Shown: positions 1 to 6,716, counted from the first letter of the stretch. The stretch is 10,049 bases of DNA from an uncultured Oscillospiraceae bacterium (GCA_934466475.1 CAKSLI010000023.1:1-10049); one strand, 5' to 3'. Made by a program: numbers and translations. The notes: generated from the letters alone by a model not told the origin.

Positions 1-33
1 TTTAACTCGTCATCTCTTTCAGACGACTTTGTT

Positions 34-62
34 ATTATATCACATCTTTTCGTTTTTGTCAA
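34..62 (-). promoter_or_regulatory. Tandem strong promoter, proximal copy (P1, leftward)
   Basis: On the minus strand a perfect -35 TTGACA (57-62) and a perfect -10 TATAAT (34-39) are 17 bases apart. TG one base before the -10 makes it an extended -10 (GTGATATAAT). An A/T-rich stretch resembling an UP element lies upstream. Transcription would start near position 27 and leave the window. The first transcribed bases can form a hairpin, GUCGUC with GAUGAC (27-22 with 14-9), one G.U pair included. It is the last of three tandem promoters, which suggests an rRNA or tRNA operon to the left; the gene driven is not visible. Confidence 0.85.
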
Positions 63-143
63 GAGGTTTCTGAAAAATTTTTTTATTTTTTTCGAACTCT
101 TTTCAAATTCAGAAAAAGTGACTTTCTTTTCGAAAGCTTATTT

Positions 144-172
144 ATTATATCACATTTTTTCGAGTTTGTCAA
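144..172 (-). promoter_or_regulatory. Tandem strong promoter, middle copy (P2, leftward)
   Basis: The minus strand carries TTGACA (167-172), a 17-base spacer and TATAAT (144-149), again with the GTGA extended -10. It is 110 bases upstream of P1 and matches P1 almost base for base from the GAAACCTC before the -35 through the -10, so it is a duplicated promoter unit. A/T tracts resembling an UP element precede it. Confidence 0.85.
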
Positions 173-247
173 GAGGTTTCTTGAATTTTTTTCGAAAGTT
201 TTTTGTGATTTTTAAGCTTTCAGCGCCTCATCTCTGACGGCTTGTCT

Positions 248-276
248 ATTATATCACCTTTTTTATCATTTGTCAA
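248..276 (-). promoter_or_regulatory. Tandem strong promoter, distal copy (P3, leftward)
   Basis: The minus strand carries TTGACA (271-276), a 17-base spacer and TATAAT (248-253) with the same GTGA extended -10. Its transcribed start (GCCGTC followed by AGAGATGA) resembles that of P1 (GTCGTC then AGAGATGA), so promoter and early leader look duplicated together. The block upstream of the -35 differs from P1 and P2. Confidence 0.8.
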
Positions 277-330
277 CCCTTTTCGACAAAAAAATCAAAA
301 AAAATTTAATTTTCTTTTTCTTTAATTGTT

Positions 331-359
331 TTTACATATTCCAGTGTTGTTTTTAATAT
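331..359 (+). promoter_or_regulatory. Likely promoter of the D,D-carboxypeptidase gene
   Basis: TTTACA (331-336) and TAATAT (354-359) are 17 bases apart, about 30 bases ahead of the carboxypeptidase start codon. The match is moderate and the region is AT-rich, so chance resemblance is possible. It is divergent from the tandem leftward promoters. Confidence 0.4.
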
Positions 360-388
360 ACATAGACAAGTTACAGAAAGGGGCATTT

Positions 389-1525
389 ATGAAAAGGATA
401 CTTTCATTTACACTCGCGCTCGTCTTTATATTATTATTCTTTCCTTATATAGCAAAAGCGGAAACACAGGCAGACTCTCCCCGCGCCGCTATTCTTATGG
501 AAGCCTCCACCGGGCAGATCCTTTATTCCGTTAACGCACAGGAGAAGCTCCCCATGGCTTCTATAACGAAAGTAATGTCTCTGCTTGTCCTTTCCGATAT
601 GATAGACAGCGGGGCGCTGGCGCTCACAGATACTATAAAGGCTTCCTCATATTCGTCCTCCGCAGAGGGCTCAGTCATCTGGCTGGAGCCCGGCGAGGAA
701 ATGACCGCAGCCGAGCTTATTGAAGCCGTGATAATCAGTTCGGCAAACGACGCCGTAATAGCCCTCGCGGAACACACCGCCGGAAGCGAGGCACAGTTCG
801 TCAAGCTGATGAACCGACGTGCCAGGGAAATGGGGTTAAAAAACACACGTTTCACCGGCTGTGCGGGATTTGACGCAGAGGGTCACTATTCCTCCGCTGA
901 AGATATAGCGATAATGACCGCCGAGCTCATGCAGAAGGAGTACTACCGCGGCTGGTTCCTGACATGGCTGGATTACCTGCGCGGCGGAGCCACCCAGCTT
1001 CTTAACACGAACAAGCTGGTACGCTATTATGACGGCATTATAGGAGGAAAGACCGGCACTACGGACGGTGCCGGCTGCTGCCTGACCGCCTGTGCGGAGC
1101 GCGGAGATATGCGGCTTGTTGCAGTCGTGCTCGGCTGCGGGGAGGACCCTGCACGGTTCGACAAGGCAGAGGAGCTTCTTGACTATGGTTTCTCCGGCTT
1201 CGAACGATTCACCCCGGAAATAGACAGCCGCGAGCTGAAGCAGATCCCGGTAGACCGCGGCGAAGTTACCGAAATAAAGCCGATAGTGAAGCAGACCGGC
1301 GAGTGTATCATAAAGAAAGGTCGCTCCGGCAGCGTGAAATACGAGTACACCTTTGTCGAAAAACTGGAGGCGCCCGTGGAAAAAGGGCAGTTTGTGGGCG
1401 AATATCTGGTCACGCTTGACGGAGTGGAGGTCTACCGCTCAGATATAGTCGCCCGGGAGGACGTTCGGCGCATGACATTCGGAATGTATTTTGTTCATAT
1501 TCTTTCAAGCATGTTCACGTTCTAG
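389..1525 (+). CDS. D-alanyl-D-alanine carboxypeptidase (DacF/PBP5-like, peptidase S11)
   Basis: This is a low-molecular-weight penicillin-binding protein expected to remove the terminal D-Ala from peptidoglycan stem peptides outside the cell. The 378-residue reading has all three serine peptidase motifs: SITK at residues 58-61 (nucleophile Ser58, Lys61), SAN at 118-120 and KTG at 221-223. Residues 1-24 form a signal peptide ending AKA before Glu25. A PBP5-type C-terminal beta domain spans roughly 275-350, and the last 20 residues look like an amphipathic membrane-anchoring helix. The ATG at 389 was chosen because GAAAGGGG lies just upstream and the signal peptide begins there; the in-frame start at 326 would add 21 residues before the signal peptide. 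The length is typical of DacF/DacB proteins of clostridia, where some members act in sporulation; which paralogue this is cannot be decided. No clear terminator follows. Confidence 0.93.
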   Translation: MKRILSFTLALVFILLFFPYIAKAETQADSPRAAILMEASTGQILYSVNAQEKLPMASITKVMSLLVLSDMIDSGALALTDTIKASSYSSSAEGSVIWLEPGEEMTAAELIEAVIISSANDAVIALAEHTAGSEAQFVKLMNRRAREMGLKNTRFTGCAGFDAEGHYSSAEDIAIMTAELMQKEYYRGWFLTWLDYLRGGATQLLNTNKLVRYYDGIIGGKTGTTDGAGCCLTACAERGDMRLVAVVLGCGEDPARFDKAEELLDYGFSGFERFTPEIDSRELKQIPVDRGEVTEIKPIVKQTGECIIKKGRSGSVKYEYTFVEKLEAPVEKGQFVGEYLVTLDGVEVYRSDIVAREDVRRMTFGMYFVHILSSMFTF

Positions 1526-1587
1526 CAAAAAAGCCGCCGAAAACTTCCGGAAACCGCTGTATTATAGCGAAAATTCGCATAAAGGTC

Positions 1588-1616
1588 TTGACAATTTGAG
1601 TGAAATGATATAAAAT
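1588..1616 (+). promoter_or_regulatory. Promoter of the structured RNA
   Basis: A consensus -35 TTGACA (1588-1593), a 17-base spacer and -10 TAAAAT (1611-1616) predict a transcript starting near 1623. It lies 63 bases after the carboxypeptidase stop codon. A short palindrome, GCGAA-AA-TTCGC (1567-1578), sits just upstream of the -35 and could be a weak operator or fold. No protein gene follows, so this promoter is the main evidence that the next 600 bases are a transcription unit of their own. Confidence 0.75.
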
Positions 1617-1622
1617 AAAGAT

Positions 1623-2246
1623 GAATAAAGCTGAAGGTGTACAAGCCTGATCGCTATCGGGAGCGTTGAGGGTAAGTTTCACAGGCGGCAGAGTTCCGGC
1701 GCAGTTGTCCGGCGGTGCTTCCGCGGGGGGCGTTGCGCTGTAAGCGTTCCGAAAGGATCGCCGCATAAGCCTACCGATATCATCAGGCGCTTGATTTCCG
1801 GGTACACACGGTCATCAGCTATCACAGCCTTTCTGCAAAGTCCCGCAGACGGGTCACGGCGCCGGGCAGGTAAAGGACATGGCAGACTGCGGCAGGAGTT
1901 TCGGTCGTACCCCGGGGAGCAAAGGTTCCTTTGCGCTGGCAAAGCCGCTGTATTCCGGAAGAATACAGCCCGAACATGACGCACAGAGATCGGTTCCTAG
2001 CGTGATACGATATGGTAAGCCTTGCGGTTCGTCCGTTCCGGTTCACCGTTTCGGTCAGGTAAAACTGCTGATTTTAACGCGTTCTTCCCTTCGGGTGAAA
2101 TAGAGAAGGTTTTAAATTGACTCACTCTTTGAGAGGGGTCGTATTACGAACACCTTGACCGTTGAGCTAAGGTAATCGCAATACGGCCTCCTTTCTTTAT
2201 ATGGAGACAAAAAACCAGCCCCGCTTACAAACAGGGCTGGTTTTTT
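1623..2246 (+). ncRNA. Large structured non-coding RNA candidate, class not identified
   Basis: About 620 bases lie between a strong promoter and an intrinsic terminator without a credible protein gene: the short open frames have no good ribosome binding site, are rich in Arg, Pro, Ser and Gly, and look like nothing known. The stretch is dense in perfect helices. Examples are CCTGAT/ATCGGG (1646-1661), a GAAA-capped stem (1744-1761), CCCG-CAGA-CGGG (1842-1853), GCAAAGG/CCTTTGC (1919-1934), a 9-bp stem GCTGTATTC/GAATACAGC (1947-1969), a C(UUCG)G-capped stem (2085-2099), and a 13-bp stem with one G.U and one mismatch (2137-2149 with 2176-2188) enclosing ACCTT/AAGGT. GNRA and UUCG tetraloops are typical of folded RNA. 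I looked for RNase P RNA, tmRNA, SRP RNA and group I or II intron cores and recognised none. Its size and ornate fold fit the ROOL, GOLLD or OLE type of large bacterial RNA, but that is inference from size and habitat only. Confidence 0.6.
2209..2246 (+). terminator. Intrinsic terminator of the structured RNA, possibly bidirectional
   Basis: A perfect 13-bp inverted repeat, AAAAAACCAGCCC (2209-2221) and GGGCTGGTTTTTT (2234-2246), with a 12-base loop ends in a run of T. The A-run on the 5' side gives a T-run on the other strand, so it could also stop leftward transcription. Confidence 0.92.
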
Positions 2247-2260
2247 GTTATTATGCCGCT

Positions 2261-2489
2261 TCATGAGAGGAAAGCCTTCTTTGTGGAAAGGCTGTCAAAT
2301 CCCACCTCGTTAATGCTCCCGAATATCAGCTTCTCGTCATAGTTCTGAAATCTCTCCGCTATCTAAATCCACAGGCGTTTGTACCGCGCAAGAGCGCCGT
2401 CGCAATCCGTTGCATTGCATATCCACGCGCCGAACTGCGGGTCTCCGCCGTCGTGGTGCACATTGATTATAACATACATTCCAGCATAA
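2261..2489 (-). pseudogene. GH5 endoglucanase fragment (degenerate)
   Basis: Read on the minus strand from 2488 to 2261, one frame gives about 75 codons matching the middle of a glycoside hydrolase family 5 catalytic domain, closest in feel to subfamily 4 cellulases. It holds AGMYVIINVHHDGGDP with the conserved His pair, GAWI, then RYKRLW, an in-frame stop (TAG, 2363-2365) where a Gln-type residue is expected, IAERF, NYDEKLIF and SINEVGFD. The Glu of the NE pair (codon 2306-2308) would be the acid/base catalyst. A second stop is at 2261-2263. A GH5 domain usually needs about 300 residues or more, so both ends are missing. The N-terminal side stops at the MITE insertion point; since bases beyond the MITE belong to another gene's terminator, the truncation probably predates the insertion. 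The family match is from memory of the motifs. Confidence 0.8.
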
Positions 2490-2648
2490 GGGAACCTCTA
2501 AAAACCGGTTTGAAAAGGGAAAATGGGTAGAGTGCGCCGAATGCGATGAAAGCCGACGAAGTAAGGCTGTATGCCTTACGAGGAGGTTTTCTGAAGCAGG
2601 CGGTGTGCTATACACATTTTCACTCAAATAAGGTTTTTAGAGGTGACC
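2490..2648. mobile_element. Complete foldback MITE-like element with 4-bp target duplication (copy 1)
   Basis: The 159-bp element has terminal inverted repeats of 17 bases matching at 15: GGGAACCTCTAAAAACC (2490-2506) and, as reverse complement of 2632-2648, GGTCACCTCTAAAAACC. The inverted similarity continues inward with mismatches and gaps along the whole length and ends at the centre in a perfect hairpin GTAAGGC-TGTAT-GCCTTAC (2561-2579), so it can fold back on itself. ATAA flanks it on both sides (2486-2489 and 2649-2652), as expected of a 4-bp target duplication. It encodes no transposase; an IS with the same ends elsewhere in the genome would have to mobilise it. A second copy begins at 9976. 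It sits between the GH5 fragment and the permease terminator. Confidence 0.8.
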
Positions 2649-2655
2649 ATAATAT

Positions 2656-2688
2656 AAAAACGGCTGCACCCAAATCACAGGTGCAGCC
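2656..2688 (-). terminator. Intrinsic terminator of the permease operon
   Basis: On the minus strand a 9-bp perfect stem, GGCTGCACC (2688-2680) and GGTGCAGCC (2670-2662), with a 9-base loop is followed by GTTTTT. It begins 7 bases beyond the permease stop codon and ends the two-gene operon. The MITE lies 7 bases beyond the T-run. Confidence 0.9.
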
Positions 2689-2695
2689 CGCATTT

Positions 2696-5485
2696 TTAGT
2701 CCTCGCCGAGTTTCAGTGCCTTGTTGATGTTTATCCGCTTAATAATGCCGCCGAGCACCGCAAAGCCGCCCACAAGCATCACAGCGATTATAACGTACAT
2801 CTTTATATAGTCGCCGGGGTCGCCGCGCACGATAAACGGAGGAACCTGATCCGCCGCGTCATACATGGTGCGGAACATCGGCACGAACATATCGCTTGCC
2901 ACGCCGCCGATAACGAATCCCATTGCTATCGAGGCAAGGCTGACAAGCAGCTGCTCCCAGCCAAGCGTAGCGATGATCTCCTTAAAGGTGACGCCCATTG
3001 CCCTCAGCACGCCGAATTGCAGCGTCCTGGAGCGTATAGAGATTATCCAGTATATAAGGAATCCTATCACCGTCATCAGCATGATGACAACGAATCCGAG
3101 GGTCAGTGCGCCGTTCATTCCCTGGAGCGCCGGGTCGGTCTTTTCCTCAATAAGCTGCTGACTGCTGTCCCTTATCCTCTGGAGCTTTAGATTCTTCTCC
3201 GCTATATCCGCATAGAGCTGCTCACTGGTCGCGCCGTCCTGCATTTTCAGCCATACCTGATATGGCTGGAGCTCTATAAGCCGGCGGAGATAGTTGTAGT
3301 TGCACACAAGGAAATCCTTTGTAATGCCTGTCGAAGTTCCGTCCTCAGTCTCTATCTGCGCGTTGGGGTTTATCCCCGGCCAGTAGTCCACGAATGCGAT
3401 AACCGTGAGGTCAACGCTGTCGTTTCCGCCTATCTTCACCGAGAGGGTGTCTCCGAGCTGCACGCCCTTTTCCTCCCAGCTCCTTGAAGCCAGTACGCCT
3501 GATCTGCACTCAACCAGCGCCGAGCAGTAGTTCCACCAGTGAACCGGAAGAAGGTCGTTTCTGAACCAGGCGGTCTGCGAGAATTTGCCCGGCTCTATCG
3601 CCATAAGGTCAGCCGCGTTGTCGGAGCGAACTCCGCCGTAGGTCACCTTTGCGTCCGTGCGGAGTACCCTTGTAGCCGTTTCTACTCCGGCGAGGTTCTC
3701 GTAATCGTCCATGTCTATCTCGACATAGCTGGTGTCGTCGTCAACGCTCTCCAGCCGCCAGTAGGCGTCTATAACGACGTCTGCGCCGTTGTTGTAGTAT
3801 ATTCTGTCGGATTTGCTGTTGTTTATCGCCCGGGCGGTGTTCGCCGAGAAAATTCCGAGCGCAAAGGTAACCGAAAGGAACAGCATGAGGAATCTCTCCC
3901 TGCCGCCCTGCGACCTTGCCACCGAAGTTATAGCGATGTACTGCGGAACAGACCAGAAACGCTTTCCGATATGGTATATCAGCCGCAGGAGATACGGATA
4001 AACACGTATAAACAGCAGACCCGCGCCCATGATAAACATAGTCGAGAACACGAAATACAGCGGATTTATCGTGCCGTCTGAGACGTAGGTGCCGTCTGCA
4101 AAAAGCTTCTTAATGCTCCTTGCCGTCAGGAAATACCACACAAGCGAGCCCGCGATGAGGACAACGTCTATGCACAGCTTCTCCCACAGGGACATCTTCA
4201 CGACCTTGGCCTTGCTCTGCTTGTACTTTACGATGCTGAGCTTTGAAGCCGGGATTATCGGCAGCATAGTCGTGATGAAGAATATCACCACAGCAATAAG
4301 CGCGTAAATAAACGCGTCCAGGCTGAGCTTAGCATGGAGCCCGGTTCTGTTGACGAACTCCAGGAATCCGTTAGAAACGCCGAGAAAGCTGCAAAGCAGC
4401 AGCCCAATGAACGGCGCGATAATGAATGTCGCAAGCCCCAGGACGCCCGCCTCCATCGCGTAAATCGCGAATATCTGCTTCGAGGAGGCACCGCGGCTCT
4501 TGAACACGGCTATTTCGTTCTTTTCCTGCTCAACGTTCAGCTGAGACACCATGAACAGATAGAACGCCAGCATAACTATTGTCGGTATCTGAAGGATCCA
4601 CAGCATTGACTTGAGATTCGCAGCCCTTTCGGCATATTCGGCAAGGATGCTGTTTATTCCCATGGAAAACCGCAGGTCGTTCTGCGGATATATCTCAAAA
4701 TCCTCGTCTATGCTCTTTGTAACGGAATCCAGATCGTTCAGGTCCATCTTCTGATAGTCAAAGGAATATCTGCACTCCGCCGACGCCAGCGTAGTAACCC
4801 CCGTATCGAGGTAATCCCCCAGAAATGTGTCATAATCGAGGAACATCGCGTTCAGATAGTCCTCCATCGTCTCCGACCAGTAGCTGTCGTTTTCACTGGA
4901 CTGCTGGAACACTCCCACTACCGTGACATACAGCGGCTCCGCAGAGGAATAGAAGCTGTTCTGTATCTGATATGTGCCTCCGCAGGAAATATCAAGTATT
5001 TTCAGGCACTCCTCGTTTGCGATGACCTCAAAGGTGCCGTCCGGGAGCTGCCCAGGCTCGTACATTCGCCCCTGAATAAGCTCGATATGCTCATCTATGC
5101 CGCTCATGCCTATAATCTTCACGCGGGCGGTCTTGCCGCTGGTGATGTACATATAGCTGTCGGTAAGTATAGTCTTGCTGTCAGCCTGGGGCATATTTAT
5201 CTTTGCCGTGCGGCTGTCCACAAGGGCAGTCATGTTTTCCACCGAGGCGCGCCGGTCAGCATTGGACGCTTTCAGCGGAATTGAATCCGTCACGACATAT
5301 TCGCCCGGGTATGAGCCTGTCTCCTGCTGATACGCCTGCATATCCTTTATAAGTATACGCTGGAGCGATGAATCCATGTAGATAGGCACGGTGCTCATCA
5401 TGCCCGCCGCCAGCAGGAATCCGATGAACAGACACAGCACCATCCAGCGGGTGCTGCGCATTTTTCTGAATAATAAAGTCAGCAT
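2696..5485 (-). CDS. ABC transporter permease with two FtsX domains (MacB/FtsX superfamily)
   Basis: This 929-residue membrane protein belongs to the type VII (MacB/FtsX/LolC-like) ABC exporter permeases, which couple cytoplasmic ATP hydrolysis to extracytoplasmic movements. Helix 1 (about 12-34) is followed by an extracytoplasmic domain (about 40-290), then helices near 295-315, 345-370, 391-413, 437-455, 475-498 and 530-550, a second extracytoplasmic domain (about 555-785), and helices near 793-818, 843-865 and 893-918. The FtsX coupling-helix pattern appears twice: NEIAVFKSRGASSKQI from 323 and LQFGVLRAMGVTFKEI from 822. This internal duplication explains the length. There is no Walker A motif, so the ATPase must be a separate protein. 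The start ATG at 5485 has GAGGAGG about nine bases upstream, overlapping the TGA stop of the preceding membrane-fusion gene 13 bases away, which suggests coupled translation. The substrate is unknown: peptide, lipid or drug export are all possible. Confidence 0.88.
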   Translation of the reverse strand: MLTLLFRKMRSTRWMVLCLFIGFLLAAGMMSTVPIYMDSSLQRILIKDMQAYQQETGSYPGEYVVTDSIPLKASNADRRASVENMTALVDSRTAKINMPQADSKTILTDSYMYITSGKTARVKIIGMSGIDEHIELIQGRMYEPGQLPDGTFEVIANEECLKILDISCGGTYQIQNSFYSSAEPLYVTVVGVFQQSSENDSYWSETMEDYLNAMFLDYDTFLGDYLDTGVTTLASAECRYSFDYQKMDLNDLDSVTKSIDEDFEIYPQNDLRFSMGINSILAEYAERAANLKSMLWILQIPTIVMLAFYLFMVSQLNVEQEKNEIAVFKSRGASSKQIFAIYAMEAGVLGLATFIIAPFIGLLLCSFLGVSNGFLEFVNRTGLHAKLSLDAFIYALIAVVIFFITTMLPIIPASKLSIVKYKQSKAKVVKMSLWEKLCIDVVLIAGSLVWYFLTARSIKKLFADGTYVSDGTINPLYFVFSTMFIMGAGLLFIRVYPYLLRLIYHIGKRFWSVPQYIAITSVARSQGGRERFLMLFLSVTFALGIFSANTARAINNSKSDRIYYNNGADVVIDAYWRLESVDDDTSYVEIDMDDYENLAGVETATRVLRTDAKVTYGGVRSDNAADLMAIEPGKFSQTAWFRNDLLPVHWWNYCSALVECRSGVLASRSWEEKGVQLGDTLSVKIGGNDSVDLTVIAFVDYWPGINPNAQIETEDGTSTGITKDFLVCNYNYLRRLIELQPYQVWLKMQDGATSEQLYADIAEKNLKLQRIRDSSQQLIEEKTDPALQGMNGALTLGFVVIMLMTVIGFLIYWIISIRSRTLQFGVLRAMGVTFKEIIATLGWEQLLVSLASIAMGFVIGGVASDMFVPMFRTMYDAADQVPPFIVRGDPGDYIKMYVIIAVMLVGGFAVLGGIIKRININKALKLGED

Positions 5486-5498
5486 TGTCCCGGCCTCC

Positions 5499-6494
5499 TC
5501 AGCGCACTACCACGCGGTCGCCCGCTTTAAGCCCGCTGAGTATCTCCGCCTCTGTCGCGTTCTCTATTCCAACGGTCACGTCTACTTCCTTCTTGGTGTC
5601 GTTTTCGTCAAGTATAGTCACATACTGGCGGTCGCCGTCAGTCTTGACGAGCGTCTTGGAAATTACGACAGCGTTCTCATGCGAAGCGTACACCGCCGTG
5701 ATATCCGCAGTCTGCCCCACTGAAAGGAAACTCGGCATATCCCCGCTGAACTCGCAGTAAGTGGATTTGGTATCCTTCAGCACCGCGGGGTAGTCGTCGT
5801 ATACTCCCTCCTCGACTTCTGTCGGAGTCTTGGTGACCTTACCCTTGTAATCCTCGCCGTCAACGGTTATCGTGACCTCCTGCCCCAGCGGGAAGCTCTT
5901 CATGTTGGAAGCCGTGTACTGTATGCACAGCTTGTCCGGGTCAACTATCTTGACAATAGTCTTGTACGCCGTAACGGTGTCCCCAGGATTCATGCTCTGT
6001 ATATAGCACACCTGCCCGGACATTCCCGCGTATATCCGGGAATTGCCGATCTGGCGCTCATATTCAGCGAGCGTGTTCTGCTCCATTTCCAGCGTGAGCC
6101 GGTCGTTGGCGCTGCCGCTCGCATTATAGGCAAGCTGCGCCTTCTGCACTATCAGCTTCTGCTGCTCATAGAGATATGGAAGGTCGCCCGTGTCAAGCTC
6201 CGCAAGCAGGTCGCCCTCCTCCACGAACTGACCCGCCGTGACGTAGATAGTCTTCAGCGTGCCGCCGGATTCCGGGAATCCCGCATTATATTCCGACTTG
6301 CACACAACATATCCCGTGGCAATGGTCTTGTCCTCTATGGTCTTGCTCTTGGCGGTATAGGTGGAATACGCAATATCCTCAACTGCGACTGTCGGCGGTT
6401 CAAGGAGCTCCTCCTCAGCCGGGAAGAAATAGCACCCGGAAAGCGAGCAGATACCCGCCAGCGCCAGTGCAGAAAGAAATATCCTGTGTTTCAT
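5499..6494 (-). CDS. Lipoprotein membrane-fusion protein (HlyD/RND adaptor family) of an ABC exporter
   Basis: This 331-residue protein is the extracytoplasmic adaptor expected to work with the FtsX-type permease encoded just downstream. A signal peptide ends in a lipobox, LSG-Cys21, so it should be a lipoprotein on the outer face of the membrane. The two halves of a lipoyl-like domain are at about 75-101 (GGTLKTIYVTAGQFVEEGD) and 154-185, separated by a short helical hairpin (103-149). A beta-barrel domain (about 187-270) and a membrane-proximal domain ending in GLKAGDRVVVR (275-331) follow. The hairpin is short compared with Gram-negative adaptors that dock to TolC, which fits a single-membrane cell. 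The ATG at 6494 has GAGGT about eight bases upstream. Substrate unknown. Confidence 0.88.
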   Translation of the reverse strand: MKHRIFLSALALAGICSLSGCYFFPAEEELLEPPTVAVEDIAYSTYTAKSKTIEDKTIATGYVVCKSEYNAGFPESGGTLKTIYVTAGQFVEEGDLLAELDTGDLPYLYEQQKLIVQKAQLAYNASGSANDRLTLEMEQNTLAEYERQIGNSRIYAGMSGQVCYIQSMNPGDTVTAYKTIVKIVDPDKLCIQYTASNMKSFPLGQEVTITVDGEDYKGKVTKTPTEVEEGVYDDYPAVLKDTKSTYCEFSGDMPSFLSVGQTADITAVYASHENAVVISKTLVKTDGDRQYVTILDENDTKKEVDVTVGIENATEAEILSGLKAGDRVVVR

Positions 6495-6535
6495 AAATGA
6501 TACCTCGCGTTGTTTAAATATAGAAATACATTATT

Positions 6536-6546
6536 ACTATATCACA
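6536..6546 (-). promoter_or_regulatory. Possible extended -10 of the membrane-fusion/permease operon
   Basis: Minus-strand TGTGATATAGT (6546-6536) is an extended -10 that resembles the GTGATATAAT of the tandem promoters at the left edge of the window. It is about 40 bases upstream of the membrane-fusion start codon. No good -35 is visible at the right distance, so the call rests on the -10 alone. Confidence 0.4.
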
Positions 6547-6659
6547 AAATCCCGCCAAGCACCAGTACTATACAGACAAATATGTCAATGTGTATAAAAA
6601 GAATTTAGTTGTTTGTGGAAAAGCACATATTTTGACGCAAAGATTTTTTCAGAAACCTA

Positions 6660-6688
6660 TTGACAAACGTATCTGCAAGGTGTATAAT
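6660..6688 (+). promoter_or_regulatory. Promoter of the metal resistance operon
   Basis: A perfect -35 TTGACA (6660-6665), a 17-base spacer and a perfect -10 TATAAT (6683-6688) come about 50 bases before the cadC start. Fully consensus promoters are usual for genes held off by a strong repressor. The bases ahead of the -35 (TTTTTCAGAAACCT, 6645-6658) match those ahead of the leftward tandem promoter P1. Confidence 0.9.
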
Positions 6689-6700
6689 ACAATCAAACAA

Positions 6701-6716
6701 TTGAACAGTTGTTCAA
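6701..6716. promoter_or_regulatory. CadC/SmtB-type operator palindrome
   Basis: TTGAACA-GT-TGTTCAA is a perfect 7-2-7 inverted repeat covering roughly +6 to +21 of the predicted transcript. It matches the TGAACA-N2-TGTTCA core bound by SmtB/CzrA/CadC-type metal sensors. Its position just downstream of the -10 would let a bound repressor block promoter clearance. The regulator is the first gene of the operon, so the circuit should be autoregulated. Confidence 0.85.

Noticed and set aside
1..300. A CRISPR array, because of three spaced near-repeats in AT-rich DNA
   Set aside because: The repeats are over 100 bp apart, only three in number, and are fully explained as promoters with -35 and -10 boxes.
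1526..1578. A terminator for the carboxypeptidase gene
   Set aside because: Only weak pairing (CCG with CGG, and the GCGAA-AA-TTCGC palindrome) without a T-run is visible.
1791..2103. Short open frames (62-101 codons) on both strands within the structured RNA region
   Set aside because: They overlap one another in several frames, lack convincing ribosome binding sites and have Arg/Ser/Pro-rich sequences resembling no family; stable hairpins explain the region better.
2115..2147. A second promoter starting at TTGACT within the RNA region
   Set aside because: No -10-like hexamer occurs 16-18 bases downstream.
2127..2190. A tRNA gene, suggested by TTAGCTCAACGGTCAAGG on the minus strand, which resembles a D-arm
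   Set aside because: No matching D-stem partner, no anticodon arm, no GTTCRANTC T-loop and no 7-bp acceptor stem can be placed; the region folds as a long hairpin instead.
1623..2246. RNase P RNA or tmRNA as the identity of the structured RNA
   Set aside because: The conserved RNase P strings (GAGGAAAGTCC, ACAGAA near the 3' end) and the tmRNA tRNA-like ends were not found.
2546..3190. A 214-codon open frame on the plus strand
   Set aside because: It starts inside the MITE and runs antisense through the permease terminator and gene; its His-rich, low-complexity composition is typical of an opposite-strand shadow.
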